Notes: generated by a model not told the origin, from the letters alone. 64,000 nt of DNA from Nelumbo lutea (GCA_022828595.1 JAKGHH010000005.1:69187655-69251654); one strand, 5' to 3'; numbered from the stretch's first letter, positions 21,353 to 33,529 are shown. Program-made: numbers and translations.

Positions 21353-23397
21353 TCACCACGTCCTTGGCGAAGCTTTTGACCCAACGCATGGCGACTGCGC
21401 ATCGTCTGCATCAGAATCGCTTCCTGACGAGCTTCCTGAATCAGAATCTGCAGCAACTCCAAATAAGATCTCTGCAACAGAATATCTAAAAACACAGAGG
21501 AAAGATATACAGAGAAAGCAATAGATTTCACGTTCATACCACTGGATGAGGATGAACCGCTGCTTGAACTGCTGGAACTGCATGATCTGCTTGCTAAGCC
21601 GGCATCCTTCTCAATCTCCACTGGGGGAAAGTTGCTTGTGGGAATATCCTCGCCAATATCGACATCCTCATCCACGGCTTCTCCCTTCTTGACCTTCCTT
21701 GCAGAAGAAGCTGATGTTTGGGCTTCTGCTGCTGTAGCGGCTTCCGTACGCTCTGAAGCCCCAGCCTCAGGCATCTCATGGTCCTGGATGGGAGACTGCT
21801 TAAAACGAAAACAAATGTCATTAGCCAAGGGAAAAGCCGGGAACATAAAGCAAGGGACTTCTACATTAAATAATGCCATTACCTTGATGTCTTGTTCTTG
21901 TGCTGCAGAAATATGGTTGCTAGCAATCGCTTGCCTCTTAATCTTGCTCATCAACTTCTTGCAATTGTACACGAATCGATCAAGTTCCCATAGCGTCTCA
22001 GTGTCCAAAACCTCAATGTCAAGCTCAATCTCATCACCGTGCTGTGCCACATTGGCATTTCTTCTCCTTATGATATTCAGCACCTGCTCCATCTTCTCCT
22101 GAGGGAGGCTCTCCAGGCTCTTTCCCAGCTTCTCCTTTTCCTCGAAGCTCATTTCCCGTTTGTTAGGATCTTTCGCCTTTGGCTTTGGCTGCTTCACCGT
22201 AGTCGTCCTTGCAGCCGCTGGCGGATTTGGTGGAGAATTTTGTACTGGAGCCAAATTTGGGGCTGGAACTTGAGGGGAATCAGGTCTTCTTGCACTCTCC
22301 GGCGTTGGAACCCGCGTTGAAGACCTTTGTCGCACCTCCTCATTGGTGGGGGTGGAGGCATTCATGCGTGGCTGCTCATTCTCTAACTTATTGCATGCAA
22401 GTTCAAACATCTCCTCAAAGCGAGCCAGCAGCTGTTCAGCGATGTTATAAACATCATGACCCTTCGGATTGTAAATTAGGGCATTTTTGAAGGTTAACCG
22501 AACGTCCGAGGCAAAATCTAGCGGTGTTGCATAGAGATTTTTGCCAAGTTTCGTTTTTACGGTTCCAAGATCCATTGGATGTTTGATGATCTGGTTGTAG
22601 TCATGAAGCCCCATGCCAACAACATCAACAGGGGCATTGAAGATCCAACCATGCTTGTGTTTCATTAACTTCGACAATATCTGCCCACAGCGTTTCATGG
22701 CGCCAGACATCGGCTTTCCTGTTTTACCAGCAGGTTCCAATGCCGGCCTCTTTGGATCTCTGTCAAGAGCCAGGGAGAGAGGACGCTTACTTCCTGAAAC
22801 TTTCTTTTTATCATGAGGCACCCCATCCTTCGCCGAGAGGAATTCTGAGGGTCTATAATGCTGGTTCGCCTTTGGAGTTCGTTTCTCTTTTGTTCCATCT
22901 GCACCGAGTGAATCTAAGGAGTAATTTAGGTGCAGCGGCGGTGGCCTTGTTGCAGAATTGACTTCCCTACCGCCATAGCCTCCAGAAGCGCTGTAACCGG
23001 ACCTGGATTGGATCTCTCTCAATTCGATCCGGTTGCTCAAGTTTCTGACCTGCTCTAACTCCAAGATCAGGCGTTGCTTGAGCTCCTTCAGCTCTCTTCT
23101 TGAGCAGGCCGCGATATTGAAGGTAACATATCCATCAACCGAGGTTTCTCTACCGTTGTTGAGGTTGATCGATTTCCTTTTCAGCGAAGACGAATCATCT
23201 GTCAGAGCCGGAGCAGCAGCTACCGATTCGTCGGCCTGCCGGCCATGAATCTGGCTTAGAGGGTCATAGATCGGCTTGTTAGGGTTAGACTTAGGGTTAG
23301 CCTTCAGGTGAGGGTTAGAATTAGGGTTTTTCCTCATATAAACCTTCCGTTCTCCCCAGCACGGTTCATTTCGGCTGGCCAAGAGAGCGGACGCCAT
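21353..23397 (-). CDS. GTE: BET-family bromodomain transcription regulator, GTE group (GTE3/GTE4-like)
   Basis: It reads acetylated histones in the nucleus and recruits transcription machinery. Three exons: 23397-21883, 21798-21540 and 21447-21353, giving about 622 residues. A conserved coiled segment (SRRELKELKQRLILELEQV, ~99-117) precedes the bromodomain (~233-335), which keeps the acetyl-lysine-binding Asn in ALIYNPKG (N310) and the HPMDLGTVK helix. The NET domain follows at ~414-485 (EMSFEEKEKLG to YNCKKLMSKI). The tail is Ser-rich, ending in a Ser/Asp run (SGSSSGSDSDADDA). Both introns (84 and 92 nt) are open in frame, so naive translation reads through them. Intron 1 ends in AAGCAG, so one Gln is optional (21799 or 21796 as its end). 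The start at 23397 gives the family-like MASALLASRNEP. The GTE subgroup is uncertain. Confidence 0.92.
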
Positions 23398-25879
23398 GCA
23401 TGTACGGGATTATATGGGATCGGTCGGAATCCGGCACGCCTCCGAAAAGAAACTTCCGTCGGAGGTGGCTGAGAAACCATGAGAAAAGGAAGGAGCGAAC
23501 AAACGACGACCTTTGCCGGCAAACGAGATTTATCGCCGGAAAGCGGCCAGAGGAAGAGAAAAAAATAATTAATATCAAAAACAGAAGAGACGGTACAAAA
23601 ACGAGGGTTTCGAGACCCTCAACAGAGCGAGGAACGAGAGAGCGGCACCATCGCATCTTAAAGGCAACCAGATCTGCCCGTCATGACCTTGAGTAACTTC
23701 TCATACGTCGATCTAATAAGAACCCTGCATCCAACGGTTTATGGACTTTTACGCTGCCCGAGCTTCTGACCGTCCCATCTGTCACGGTTGGCTGGGAAAC
23801 GCGTGTCAGCTAATGAAGCTTCAAAGCTGGTCGAGCAGGAATTGAATACGGTGTTTGGGTAATTGGGTTTGGCGTGAATGGATGGGGTCCATCTAGGCTG
23901 ACGTGGACGAAGCTCAACTGTTTTGGTTGGTCGTTCATCGTCCCTGAATTTTTCTTTTTTATTTCATTTCTAAGCCCCGTTGGAAGCTGAAATAACTTTC
24001 TGTTATGAATATTTTCTCATATCAACGATCAGGTGGTCTTTCGTGAAAGGGGTGATCCACGTCAGATTACGAAGAATCCAACGATGAACAAGAAGGAAGT
24101 CAAGAAGCAGAGTCTTCGGCGCCCCACAACACATGGCAATCGTGTATTGGGAACATCTTCCATTGACGAGTACAGGCACGCCGAGATGTTCTAGTGGGAC
24201 GCTGATTTAATCTTTTCTTGTTCGCGGCCTAAGTTTTCCTTTTTAATATGACGTGGGCCACCTTGATGATGTGGGTTCATACTATGTGTAGGCATAGCTT
24301 ACAATGAATTTACATATGCGCCCCACAGGCGCCCACATCCCAACCGTGTATTAGAAATATCTGTCAATGATATAAACTCCCTCACAACAGTCAAACAGAT
24401 ACTCATATACAGACGAATGAACCAAAAGTGAAATATGCCACGTCGACCATCCATACGGATCGGGGAACTTTGACAATTCACATTTGACAATTGAGTGATT
24501 GACAGCCTTCCTATGTTGGAAGCATGACTGGGTCCCATTGCATTTTCTCGTCATAAATTTGTCCACTTGTGCGGCCACATAGTAGGAATCTTGCGTACAC
24601 GTGGCATACATCTTCAATAAGACAACAACATATATTTGTTTGACAGCTTTAGCTAGTCGCCTCATCAGAGGGCAATGAGAAGATCGGGTAAGGGGGAGTT
24701 TTTTGTGGGACCGGCCCTAGTTTTACCCGACTGACAAGGAAAGGAATGCAGGGGTATCGGGTATCCATCGAATTGATGGTTAGGTTCAGTGGACTGGATG
24801 ACCATCCTTTCTTATGGGCTGGGTACTACGATGGGCTCAACAAGTTGTGGGTTATGATGGGCCACTCACATCGAACTCAAAGTCGAGGCCTGGGTCATGT
24901 CTCCAGCATAGACTCCAGCAAGAAGCAGATGACCCTAGATTTACCTTCTCTTCTCTATATTTGGTGACAGTTGTATGTTTGTGGAGGCAGGTTAAGCTAG
25001 CCCACCAAGATTAAATCGAATCAAACACATGACACACCGTTAGTCTATGAGTCTATGATTATTTTATTTTAATCCCGTCGCGTATCTTAATCTTAAAAAT
25101 AAAAGGCATGTATAGCAGCAAGGCTTTTTTATACTTGGAATTTCAATGAATTTTAATAATTTATTTCAAAATTTCAACAAAATTTTGGATGGCCAAAAGT
25201 TTTTCCCCACTATTTTATGGCAGCCCTTGTTTCGAAACTGAAATTTCACAATAATCTATTAGCATATTTGAAACCCACTAGATGAATGACACGTGCAAAG
25301 ATGAAGGATGAGGGTGGCCTGGGTAATTAGGAGAAGGACATGAACAAGGCTGTCTTCGCGAAATAATTCTGGAGACCGGCGTTTTGGGCTTTGGTTATTA
25401 AGGCTCGATATTTTCTTAATCAAAGTCTCTTTAGTGATCAGGCAAAAGTAGTGGTGCATCTGAATGGTGAAGATTAGAGGGGTAATAAGGAAAGATTTGT
25501 AATGACAAGTGGCAGCATGTAAAGAGGAATATGTTTTCCAAGACTCATGGCTTCTATTCTAACAATTACAGGCAACGCTCCAAAAGGGAAAGAAGGCGTT
25601 AGAGAACAATGCAAGAACCTTAATTAAAGTTAGTTAGCTGATGATGGATGATCATGTTCATGGCCATTGGAAATTGCAGATACTGAATGACTCTTTTTGA
25701 CAACCAGGAATTGATGGCTGTACAAGGAGTAATACCAAGCCAAGTAGAAGTAGAAAACCATCGTATAAATCCTTCTATATGATTCATGCACAATCAACAT
25801 CAAAAAGAGTTCGATGGTCAAATTTATGGAAAATAGCTACTCCATTCTGATCTCAATCATTCCTGTGGGGGTTTATGTC
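23398..25879. other. Intergenic, upstream region of the GTE gene
   Basis: The first few hundred bases should hold the GTE promoter and 5' UTR (minus strand). No clear TATA box was found. The rest shows no recognisable gene. Confidence 0.4.
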
Positions 25880-27371
25880 GAGGGCATTCCTACGAAGGAC
25901 AAACTTAGTAGGAGAAAAGAGGAATTGAAGAGGTTTGTCCAGTGTGTCTTCAAGAGAAGGAACCCATTATATGCCTAATTTCATGTGCACTTAGGGTCGA
26001 GCAATCTAGTTTCATGCCAAGCTAAGTTAGGCACCATTTCAGATCAAGTGGGTTCTTATACTGCTTCACTTGTTCTGGAAAGTTGGTTTAATGCACTTAA
26101 TGCAAATAGAGCATGGAAACAATTCCGTTAACAAGAGTACTGGGAAATAAGGAATGAGGTTGTCTTTTCACACAAGAAACCAGGCCCTTAGAAGTTTATT
26201 CACGAAGCAAGTGATGGGGGCCCATCTCACCCCTAGGGGCGGCAGCTCCTAGGATAAGGTCAAGAGTCCAAGATAAGTCAACAAAGGATAATTCAAGATC
26301 CATTAAGGCTTAATCCATCCAAGACTCCAAGACTTATCAAGAATTCAAGATTATCAAAACTCTTCCAAGATTATCAAGAAATCAATATCAGAATTCCAAC
26401 AAGACTCTAAGAAGCATCAAGATTAGCAAGATAATCCAAGATTCATGCACCAAGGGAGATCGGACGGTGGAAACTCAAACCAAGAAGAGTTCAATCCTAT
26501 TAGATTAGATATTTGGATCTATCCTATTTGTTATTTCCTACTTCTTTTACAATTTCTAAATGTATTATAAATACTGCTATTCCCCCAGAATTATTCATCA
26601 ATTCATACTCCATAATTTCAGAGCTTCTTCAAGTTCTCTTCTTCCAATTTTCGCCACCTTTTCTCTCTCCTAGAGAATTCAGTGTTCTTTGTTAGGAACT
26701 AGCAAACGCCTGATGCTTGCATAGCCAGCTCCGGTTTCTATTGCTTCCACGCTGCGTCAGCAAGGCTGTGACTCATTGCTTTGGGAATTCACATCTGCGT
26801 GTCACAGAGGGCGTCCCACAGCATATCCCAACTATATATTGAAAACATTTCTCATTAACAATGCACGCTGAGATGTGCATATGGAGCATTTGTGGAGGAG
26901 AAATTATTATTTCTTTTACATCCTACCAGTCAATTAATTAGAAGTGAGTGACCTGCATCCAACCTTTGTTCATGGAGAATTGCATAATGCTTATCAAGTT
27001 TTTGTTGATGCTGCCTTTTTAATTTAAGGTAGGCATAAACACTATTAAGGCATGTGTTATTCTCTCACCATCAAATATCTTTTTGACAGCGGTGGCCAGT
27101 GGGGAGGTTAACCTATGCCATCAATGTTGAACATGCAGAATGGTGGGCTCTTCCCCAAGCAATGGGTTGGGCTGAATGGTCTATCAAGGAGGAAATAACT
27201 GCTACAATACATAGATTAATTTACTACATGTAGGGTGTCTCATATAATTGAAGTAGCTAATGTGTAATGGTTTCACTAGGTTGAGAGGTTTCTTTTGGAC
27301 TAGAAGGGATGATGACCTTTGCATTTATCTTTTGAAGCAATAAAAATTTCTGTCTTCAAGAAAAAAAAAAA
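25880..27371 (+). mobile_element. LINE 3' remnant with poly(A) tail, interrupted by a solo LTR
   Basis: At 25933-25990 the plus strand reads VCPVCLQEKEPIICLISCAL, the cysteine motif of the plant LINE reverse-transcriptase zinc-binding domain. Near 26149 a second block (RNEVVFSHKKPGP) is typical of the stretch that follows. Frames change between blocks and stops occur, so it is dead. The 3' end is marked by AATAAA (27344-27350 area) and an A-run at 27361-27371. The solo LTR at 26212-26759 sits inside it. Confidence 0.6.
26212..26759 (+). mobile_element. Solo LTR, 548 bp, perfect 5-bp target duplication
   Basis: It begins TGATGGGGGC, ends GCTGCGTCA, and is flanked by GCAAG on both sides (26207-26211 and 26760-26764). 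A TATA box (TATAAATA, 26566-26573) lies at about two thirds of its length, as in an LTR. No internal region is present, so it is a solo LTR left by recombination. It interrupts the LINE remnant. Confidence 0.8.
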
Positions 27372-28957
27372 TTTCAATACGCCCGAGATTGCATATCGTG
27401 TTGGCAAACCCCAGGTACTGTAAATAAAGGGCTTTTCGGGTTTTGATCGCTCACTAGGTAGGCAGGGTTAAGACCAATCCCTTGACCAATTAAAAAAAAA
27501 AAAATTAAAAAGAAAAAAACAAGTTGTGTGGCATCAAAACACCTGATACACAGGCTTATGCATATCAGATGTATGAATACTTTGAAGCTTGGTGATGTAT
27601 ATAAGTCCATTTATGATGCATTTACTAATATTTGTTGCATATAAAATGATATTATATGTTTTACTTATTTTTTATCGATTTATATTTTATAAAGTATACT
27701 TACCATCAAAACTTTAATAATATTAAAGATATCAGTTATTATTTAAAAAAAAATTCTCGTAGGCAATTTCATTCAACATTCTCAGTAAGCAAGTCTGATA
27801 CAAACTGAAGTCCTTCATAGAATGCCATAGCCTCTACCACTATAGCTTCACACCGAGCCACTAACCACACTCTGTAACAAGCCATCCTGCCAGGTCATTG
27901 ATTGATGGTCAATGTAAGTTGTGTTTGTTGTTATTTTCATTTTTATTTGGAATGTTTTAGGTTTGGTCAATACAAATTTTATGAGAATATATATTTTTTT
28001 ACCAAAAATGCTTTGATTTATCAATACAATATTTGGTATCATTTTTGTTTTTTCAGAAAACGTCAAATTTAATGCTTTTATTATAAATGCCGACACTTAG
28101 TCCAATGTCAAATTGCCAATATTTCTTTTTTAGTGAAAGTGGTTATATGATATAATGCCACAAGACAGTTTCTCAAAAAATTGTATTGACCAAATTAAAA
28201 GGTTGTAAGTAGAAGTGGCAATCCTACCAAATACAACCATAATTAGCAACTTTCCCAATGGAAACGAAGGTATCGAATACTTGGTTCAAAAATATGCACC
28301 ACATCAAAATTTAAAATAGAAATAAGCCTTTCAACGGTGCAACCAAACACACTCAATGAGTGATGCCTCCTCACTATGTGCAGTGCAATTATAACTATTC
28401 ACTGGTTAATGATCCCATCCTCAATAGAACAACTATTTGTATATTTTGTTTAGAACCCACTATCTAAGCATCTACATAACAAGTCTTACAACCGACTAGG
28501 GTAATTTTGGTGAATCCTTGGGATTGGGCATTTTAATTGACCTAAAAAACTATATATATATATATGGAAACAACACCTTTTAAGAAATTGTTTTTTATTG
28601 GATCCATATTTAGCCCATCCCCCGGTCCCCCCAAACATTTAATTCCCACCAATCTGCAGTGTGGACAGAACAAACGGAAACCATGGATGACATGAATGTC
28701 ATGGTTCGTGCACATCTTTGAATCTGAACTAACTAGTAGGCTGACTGGCATGGTTAATTACCCATCCCTTGATAGCCAAATAGATTTGTCTGCAAGGGTG
28801 CTAGGGTTTGAAACTTGAGAGGAATATGGCCTAAATCCCTTTATCTCATCAACACTCACTAGATCATCTCCGTACAAAACTAGCAAGGCAGGGAAAAGGG
28901 AGGACACAAGCAATGGAAAGGGGTGTATAGTGCCGAGATTTCACAATAAGCTATATA
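27372..28957. other. Intergenic, nothing recognised
   Basis: AT-rich. Several short open frames show no domain. No repeat border could be fixed before the Helitron at 28958. Confidence 0.5.
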
Positions 28958-29328
28958 CTAGCGGAGTAACCCGTGCTGAGCACGGGAGTTACACTGCTGC
29001 TTGAAATAAAATTCTGCAATTGGTGGAAGACATTGCTAGATTTCTTACTAAACAAAATGTCGATAGCCAGATACAATTAATACAATTGTTAGGGAAAAAT
29101 GAAGCTCACTCCCCTTATCTTTGTAAAACTCAAGCTACCGCAGAATGGATAAATTGGAAAGGTTTGATTGTCAGGTAAATGCGTAGCTGGCCAAATCCCC
29201 ACACTGTCATTGTAAAATGAAGACGAAAAATATTTCATACCTTCACACGTGACACGGACGGAAAATGAAAGAGGACAAAAATATTTCGTCTTAACAAAGC
29301 CCCTTCCTGCCTTAGTATATATAATAGA
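28958..29328 (-). mobile_element. Small non-autonomous Helitron, 371 bp
   Basis: Read on the minus strand it starts TCTATTATATATACTAAG after an A and ends CTAG before a T, so it inserted into an AT dinucleotide. Eight bases before the CTAG end is a near-perfect GC hairpin at 28970-28986 (CCCGTGCT, one-base loop, AGCACGGG). The TC start, the 3' hairpin, the CTRR end and the AT target are together the diagnostic Helitron set. There is no Rep/helicase coding, so it depended on an autonomous partner. Confidence 0.85.
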
Positions 29329-29940
29329 TTATATTCCCAGTTAAAGGTCTTAGCTACAATTGCCTCTCAATCAATAAAATTGAAATGAGCATCTAAATGA
29401 ATGAAAAACAACCAGAGGTAACTGAAACATTGACAGTGCAAGGAGATTCTGATTGTTCATCTCCTATACCAATTCACATCTGCACTCTATATGCACTTCT
29501 CAATTCTCACAGTGCACTGGAAACATCTCTTATACTTGTTATTGGGGTATATTTTCAATACACGGTTGGGATGTGTTGTGGGATACCCATGGGACATGCT
29601 CTGTGGGGCACCAATGTGATCTCTTCTTATAGTAATAAATACTTGATGTGCAATAGGCACGTTGACTGTGGCAGACTGGGAAGCAAAGGTGTGAACCCAT
29701 CTGCATGTGGGGACAACAGATATATACCTTGCTTCAAAAGCTTAATTAATGACTCAACAACCACCTTGGCTTTGCTTAGCCTCTGCCTCTCCTTGCGGAA
29801 ATGGAGAGATTCCTTTTCGTGGAAGGAGTATAGAAAAGAGAGAGTACTCTCTTTCTCAAGACAAGAAGACAGGTCTAAAAGAAGAAATGGTAGTAGGTAG
29901 GACTCGATGCTTTCAAGTTCTTCTCACTATATCTCCTTTA
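29329..29940. other. Intergenic, no supported gene
   Basis: An open frame of 167 codons (29397-29900, plus) has no recognisable domain or coding-like composition and runs up to a MITE. I treat it as chance. Confidence 0.45.
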
Positions 29941-30057
29941 GGCTATGTTTGGTTTGAAGGAAAATGCAGGAAAAGGTAGGAAAATCTTTACAATCCTTTT
30001 ATAGGTTCCCGTCTGTCTCTTCCTTTCCCTACTTTTTCCTTCAAACCAAACATAGCC
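29941..30057. mobile_element. Tourist-like MITE, 117 bp, TTA target duplication
   Basis: Ends are GGCTATGTTTGGTTTGAAGG and its complement, with identical TTA flanks (29938-29940 and 30058-30060). The ends are perfect inverted repeats for at least 20 bp, so this is a young copy. A relative is at 49359-49468, and a half copy lies at about 53205-53260. Confidence 0.88.
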
Positions 30058-30060
30058 TTA

Positions 30061-31084
30061 ATTTCAAGATCATTGATAATTCCTGTATGGATACAAGTTG
30101 GACTATGATGCCATGCATGAATGAAAAATTAAATGGCTTTGGTAAACACGAATTCAATTAATAAAAGAGGGAGAAGAATCCCCAGTCAAGTTACAGCAAA
30201 TAGCCCAGTTATTACAAAAAGAAAATTGATGATTTGGAAAAGAAAACCAAACCCCATTACTACATTCTCTACTCGCCAAAAAGTGAGAATAATATACAGC
30301 TTTCGTTTCTTTTCTTCATGTTTTACAATCTTATTTATGCTACTGGAGCTGAGCTTTAGATCTTAAGGATTTAGGGCCTTCCTCCAAATGTTTAACGCGG
30401 TCCTAGTGGATTGATCCTGCTTGTAGATAGGATTGATAAATTTGCTTCTGAATTTCCATATTTTGAATTCAGTGAGAGATTTTCTATACATAATCTCTCT
30501 TCATCCAGTCACATTTTTCCTCTTCTGTTGTAACTACTCGAAGCGGAAGTCTAGCTTTCAGTACTCTTCTCAGATCAAATCATTCTGGCTAATTTTCTGA
30601 TTGTGAAAGTTAAACTTGTTTTTATAACTAATATAGCCTAGCCTTTGTGCTTCAAACCATGATTTAACCCAATAGGGATCTGCTATGAATACAATTGTGC
30701 AAACACAATCATGAATAAACAAGAATCCAATCTGAATTTAGTGCAAACCTGACACACCCTCTTCACTATACTTATGGCCCTCATTTGAATCATCTTCATA
30801 ATACAGTCCACTTATCCTTATATTTTTTTATTGATGGGGAGATGCTCCCAATGTTCGGCTGCAAATTAATATTGTGAGTATGGTGTGAGGACAAATTTTG
30901 TACGGACCAAACTTGGATTAACTAACCATGGGAATGGAACACTGGCATGTTCACTTGTGATTGGTTATTTAACTAGATACTAACATTTGTCTTTGTATCA
31001 CTTTATGTGCAAATGAATACGTCAGCGTTCTATACACATGAAAACCACATATAAAATACTAGGAAAGATTCCTAATCACTAACC
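30061..31084. other. Intergenic, nothing recognised
   Basis: No gene, RNA or bounded repeat was identified. Confidence 0.5.
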
Positions 31085-31575
31085 CTATACTTTGGTTCGA
31101 GTGACAATTTGGTCCCCAAACTTTAAAATGCGATAATTCAGTACTCGAACTTTCAAAATGTAACAATCCAGTACCTGCTGTTAATCAATCCATTAATCAA
31201 CTGTTAGTGACATTTGAAAAGTAAAATATGCCCTAAGAATGCCATCTAATTCTCTTTATCAATCATCCAAACATTGATAATAAAATGAACAGTCCAAAAT
31301 TCTAGATTCTTCTAAACAACCACCAACTTTTTTGAATAGAAGAGGCTAGGATTTGGGACTGTTCAATTTTTTGTCAATATTTGGATGGTTGATAAAGAGA
31401 ATTAGATGAAATTCAAAGGGTATTTTTGACTTTTCAGATGTCACTTAACGGCTGATTAACAGACTGGTTAACAATAGGTATTGGATTGTCACATTTTGAA
31501 AATTCAGGTATTAGATTGTCACATTTTGAAAGTTTTGGGACCAAACTGCCACTAGAGCCAAAGTACAGGGTACTG
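31085..31575. mobile_element. Foldback element with ~200-bp inverted arms
   Basis: The left arm begins CCCTATACTTTGGTTCGAG and the right arm, reversed, begins CCCTGTACTTTGGCTCTAG. The two stay alignable for about 200 bp (both contain AATTTGGTCCC or its variant, GATTAAC and TCTAATTCTCTTTATCAA) and leave only a short spacer. The whole element would form one long hairpin. I could not identify a target duplication, so the superfamily (Mutator-like or other) is open. Confidence 0.75.
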
Positions 31576-32610
31576 ATCAGAAATTTTTGAAAATACTAAT
31601 GTATTCATTCATTATTCATGATTGATTACAATTTCTCCCCTATGTGGTAAAGTTAATTGTTTAGCCACCTATGAGATGAGGCATAGGTATCACTTATCCG
31701 TTTAAATGATGCCCACAGAAATAAAATTTTCACAAAATCCCATTATAAACTTCCAACACTTAAAACTTAAAAAACCAATCGAACCTAATTTCACTTTTAT
31801 AAAATCAACACTATTGGCAGATGACAACTTAATTAGATTAGATGGAAAGACGGAAGTGCCTAGAAGTCATCAACTAAACATGCATCTGTTTAGCCCTTCA
31901 AAAGATTTTTATCAGCCTTATTAATTGATCCGATGAGCTCACATTATATGGAATCACTTCTAGTTTTTTTTAGTAAGTATTTATATTTGTCAGTTTGAAA
32001 TTACTGCCAATGTTTGCTACAATAAGCGTAGTATTGCACTATTGATTAATTTCGATACTGCAAAGTAGAAACCGGAAACCGGAAATGATCATAATAGGAG
32101 AACTCTCTCTCTCTCTCGCTCGCTCGCTCGCAGAGTAAATATATTAATATTATGAACCACAAAACTGAGAGTTAGTGAGCAGTTTGGTTACAGTCCCTAT
32201 AGGCAAATTAAATAACATAGTGTGTGTGGATGGAATATAGAAGATAACAAAAGCGGATGAACGTCGTTGTCTTTGTTTCGTGAAAATGAAGTAACAATCA
32301 GAAAACATTTTCCACGTTAGTTTTTCCTGCCTTGGAGAGTAGACCCCTGGAACCAATTAACTCAAGTCTCACTACCATTCAAGCAATCTTCTTCTCCATG
32401 ATCAATATCCATCCACAAACTCAGACCCCGAAAGAGAGGGCCACTTTTAGGTTTTAATTGCGGAAAAAAGAAAAAAAAAAAACAACAAAGGCTGGGACCA
32501 AGTCACAGTTGGGAAAGTAATAATGTAATATATCTAATTCAACAAGTATCTGTTAACACAACCACACTTCAACGTTAGAGAGTAGAGACAGACAAGGGAG
32601 ACAGGAAGGA
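31576..32610. other. Intergenic, 3' flank of the CYSTM gene
   Basis: A CT/CTCG microsatellite lies at about 32102-32133. The bases just below 32611 presumably hold the 3' UTR of the CYSTM gene. Nothing else is recognised. Confidence 0.45.
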
Positions 32611-33405
32611 TCAGCTAACGAAGAGAATAGAGGGATCGCAGCAACACTCGTCGAGGAGACAGCAGCAACACAAGGCAGCAAGACTGCAAAATAATTGTAG
32701 TACTCCAAGTTATGAATCAGAGATGGGATTCGAAAAATATAAACAGAACAAATGGCAATGAGCCACCTTCAAAGAATTGAATAAATGGGGAAAAGGAAAG
32801 TATAAATGGAATAGTAACTTACCATCCTTCAAGGAAACCTGGTTCTCTCCTGGGTGGAGGAGCAGCATATTGTGGAGGTGCCATTACAGGGGGGCCTTGA
32901 TAATAGCCTGACAGAAAGGATTTCAGAAAAACATTAATAAATTTTCAACAACTTCAGTGTTAACTAGACATTCCCAATAAAAAAATAATAAAAGATGGAG
33001 AAGGCTATTAGTTGTTTCTTTGGGGCAAATAAAATGGGGAGAAGACCCTGAAGAAGGTTTAAAAAAGAAACAGAAAACCCCATCAGCCAAATCACAAGTA
33101 GGCAGCAAAATGACCACAAAAAAAGAGAAGGGTGCAGATTAAATCATGGAAAAAAGGGGAAACCGTGCAAGAAATACTGAATCATAAAAAGGGTATTGAT
33201 CCCTGTTCTACCTGTAATCCCAAAATGGGTAGGTTGAGAGATATTAAGGGAGTGAAATAAGTTTTATTTTGCTATGGATCAACCATTTCTGAGAAAAATA
33301 TATTCGATATGAGAAAATAAAACAAAATGAAGAAAACAAGAAGGGATAGAAATCAGATTAATTACCTTGAGCAGGGTATGGATAAGCATACTTGGGGCCA
33401 CTCAT
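32611..33405 (-). CDS. CYSTM-family cysteine-rich transmembrane protein, 65 residues, three exons
   Basis: CYSTM proteins are short tail-anchored membrane proteins linked to stress responses. Exons: 33405-33366, 32907-32823 and 32683-32611, with splice phases 1 and 2 and canonical GT-AG borders (donors GTAATT and GTAAGT, acceptors TCTGTCAG and TTTTGCAG). The spliced frame is continuous. It starts MSGPKYAYPYPAQG, runs through a Pro/Gln/Tyr-rich cytosolic part (APPQYAAPPPRREPGFLEG), and enters the C-terminal module CLAALCCCCLLDECCCDPS, which has eight Cys, before ending FVS. No exon is long enough to show as an ordinary ORF. A TATA box at 33523-33529 fits the minus-strand start. The introns are 458 and 139 nt. 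Confidence 0.9.
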
Positions 33406-33522
33406 CTTCGGCAGACGAAATGGTGGAAGGAACTTATTGATGAATGAAGATGATGACGCTGCAGCCAAAGAAACAGAGCAATAGACAGGAGTAGTTCTCT
33501 CGTCCAGAAGGAACTCCTCCGG

Positions 33523-33529
33523 TTTTATA
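33523..33529 (-). promoter_or_regulatory. TATA box of the CYSTM gene
   Basis: The minus strand reads CTATAAAAC about 120 bp upstream of the ATG at 33405. This predicts a transcription start near 33495 and a 5' UTR of about 90 bases. Confidence 0.6.

Noticed and set aside
21632..22490. Plus-strand open frames of 93-156 codons
   Set aside because: Antisense shadows of the GTE exon 1 and 2 coding sequence.
29397..29900. 167-codon plus-strand open frame
   Set aside because: No domain, low-complexity tail, no conserved motif, and it ends just before a MITE; probably chance.
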